From Phenylobacterium sp. (GTDB lineage: Bacteria; Pseudomonadota; Alphaproteobacteria; Caulobacterales; Caulobacteraceae), in NCBI GenBank assembly GCA_020401865.1, contig JADCAS010000004.1, positions 124,001-188,000 of the forward strand: a stretch of 64,000 bases of DNA. The letters run 5' to 3'. The notes under the pieces are model-generated. The model was not told the origin of the DNA, ran no database searches, and was given only the letters and a program-made list of their open reading frames with translations. The position numbers and the translations under genes were made by a program. How positions within the stretch are numbered: position 1 is the first letter of the stretch; every line of letters starts with the position of its first letter. This document shows, piece by piece, positions 63,899-64,000 of this stretch.

Positions 63899-64000
63899 GA
63901 GGGGGCCGACGTCCTGGTGATCATCAACGAATGGGACCAGTTTCGCGCCCTGGACCTGGAGCGCGTCCGCACCCTGATGCGCACCCCCGTGCTGGTCGAC
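63899..64000 (+). pseudogene. Truncated second copy of the ugd 3' end (continues past window)
   Basis: Translates as EGADVLVIINEWDQFRALDL and onwards, matching residues about 380-413 of Ugd above, with about 95 of 102 bases identical. There is no start or upstream ugd sequence; before it lies a stop-containing stretch. Most base differences are synonymous, so the copy was under selection as a working ugd before it was cut off. It could also be the start of a larger partial gene beyond the window edge. Confidence 0.85.

Noticed and set aside
63616..63984. Arg/Ser-rich minus-strand frames near the window end
   Set aside because: They lie opposite the lipoprotein gene and the ugd fragment and have no ribosome site or domain. 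They look like shadows.

Overview
The window is a high-GC, gene-dense alphaproteobacterial chromosome segment, almost certainly from the Caulobacterales (Caulobacter/Phenylobacterium type; the genus cannot be fixed from sequence alone). The clearest indicators are ccrM (GANTC DNA methyltransferase) next to rnhB and mutY, gcrA (the GANTC-dependent cell-cycle regulator), the DciA-like/DsbA-like/smc block leading into atpI-atpB-atpE-b'-b, and the argD-argF-hslO operon. No tRNA, rRNA, CRISPR array, IS element or phage gene was found.

Layout. 1-3.4 kb: an Opp/Dpp-type peptide permease pair, then a DUF442 protein coupled to a metallo-beta-lactamase-fold hydrolase, and a previously unlisted 44-residue membrane protein behind an FNR/FixK-type box. 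3.5-8.4 kb: acyl-CoA synthetase, a family-9 glycosyltransferase, ygfZ, tag, rnhB. 8.4-19.4 kb: cell-cycle and housekeeping core (ccrM with a CtrA-like box and a GANTC site in its leader, MFS exporter, mutY, dciA-like, dsbA-like lipoprotein, smc, F0 ATP synthase genes). 20.2-24.9 kb: the glycine cleavage operon gcvT-gcvH-gcvPA-gcvPB under a tandem glycine riboswitch. 25.2-26.7 kb: an accessory cassette, a Tox-REase-5 nuclease toxin with a putative immunity gene, lying between two direct copies of the first riboswitch aptamer plus its upstream region. 27.0-30.1 kb: a three-gene ABC exporter. 30.1-46.9 kb: argS, ispH, thrB, rnhA, a MarR regulator with a palindromic operator, nfeD/qmcA, a YbjN-like protein, a DUF418 membrane protein behind a perfect 10-bp inverted repeat, a Sel1-repeat lipoprotein, SDR and nitronate monooxygenase, and the arginine/Hsp33 operon. 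47-53 kb: gcrA, xseA, an M23 protein, a lipid A acyltransferase, hisN, a lysophospholipase-like hydrolase and an SCP2 protein. 53.4-57.8 kb: hsp20 with a sigma-32-type promoter and a ROSE-like RNA thermometer, a TetR/small-membrane-protein pair, a pentapeptide-repeat protein, a standalone RibD-type deaminase, gpmA. 57.9-64 kb: envelope sugar genes (arabinose-5-phosphate isomerase, phosphomannomutase, UDP-glucose dehydrogenase) followed by an RTX protein and a lipoprotein, after which a 93%-identical fragment of the ugd 3' end reappears at the window edge.

The main novelty is a shared architecture. Both obviously accessory modules (toxin/immunity, and RTX/lipoprotein) are bracketed by a direct repeat of the neighbouring core locus: the glycine riboswitch aptamer in one case and the ugd 3' end in the other. 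This pattern suggests acquisition by homologous recombination at core-gene edges rather than by transposition. The regulatory reading (CtrA, GANTC, FNR/FixK, sigma-32, ROSE and palindromic operators) comes from motifs read by eye and needs testing.
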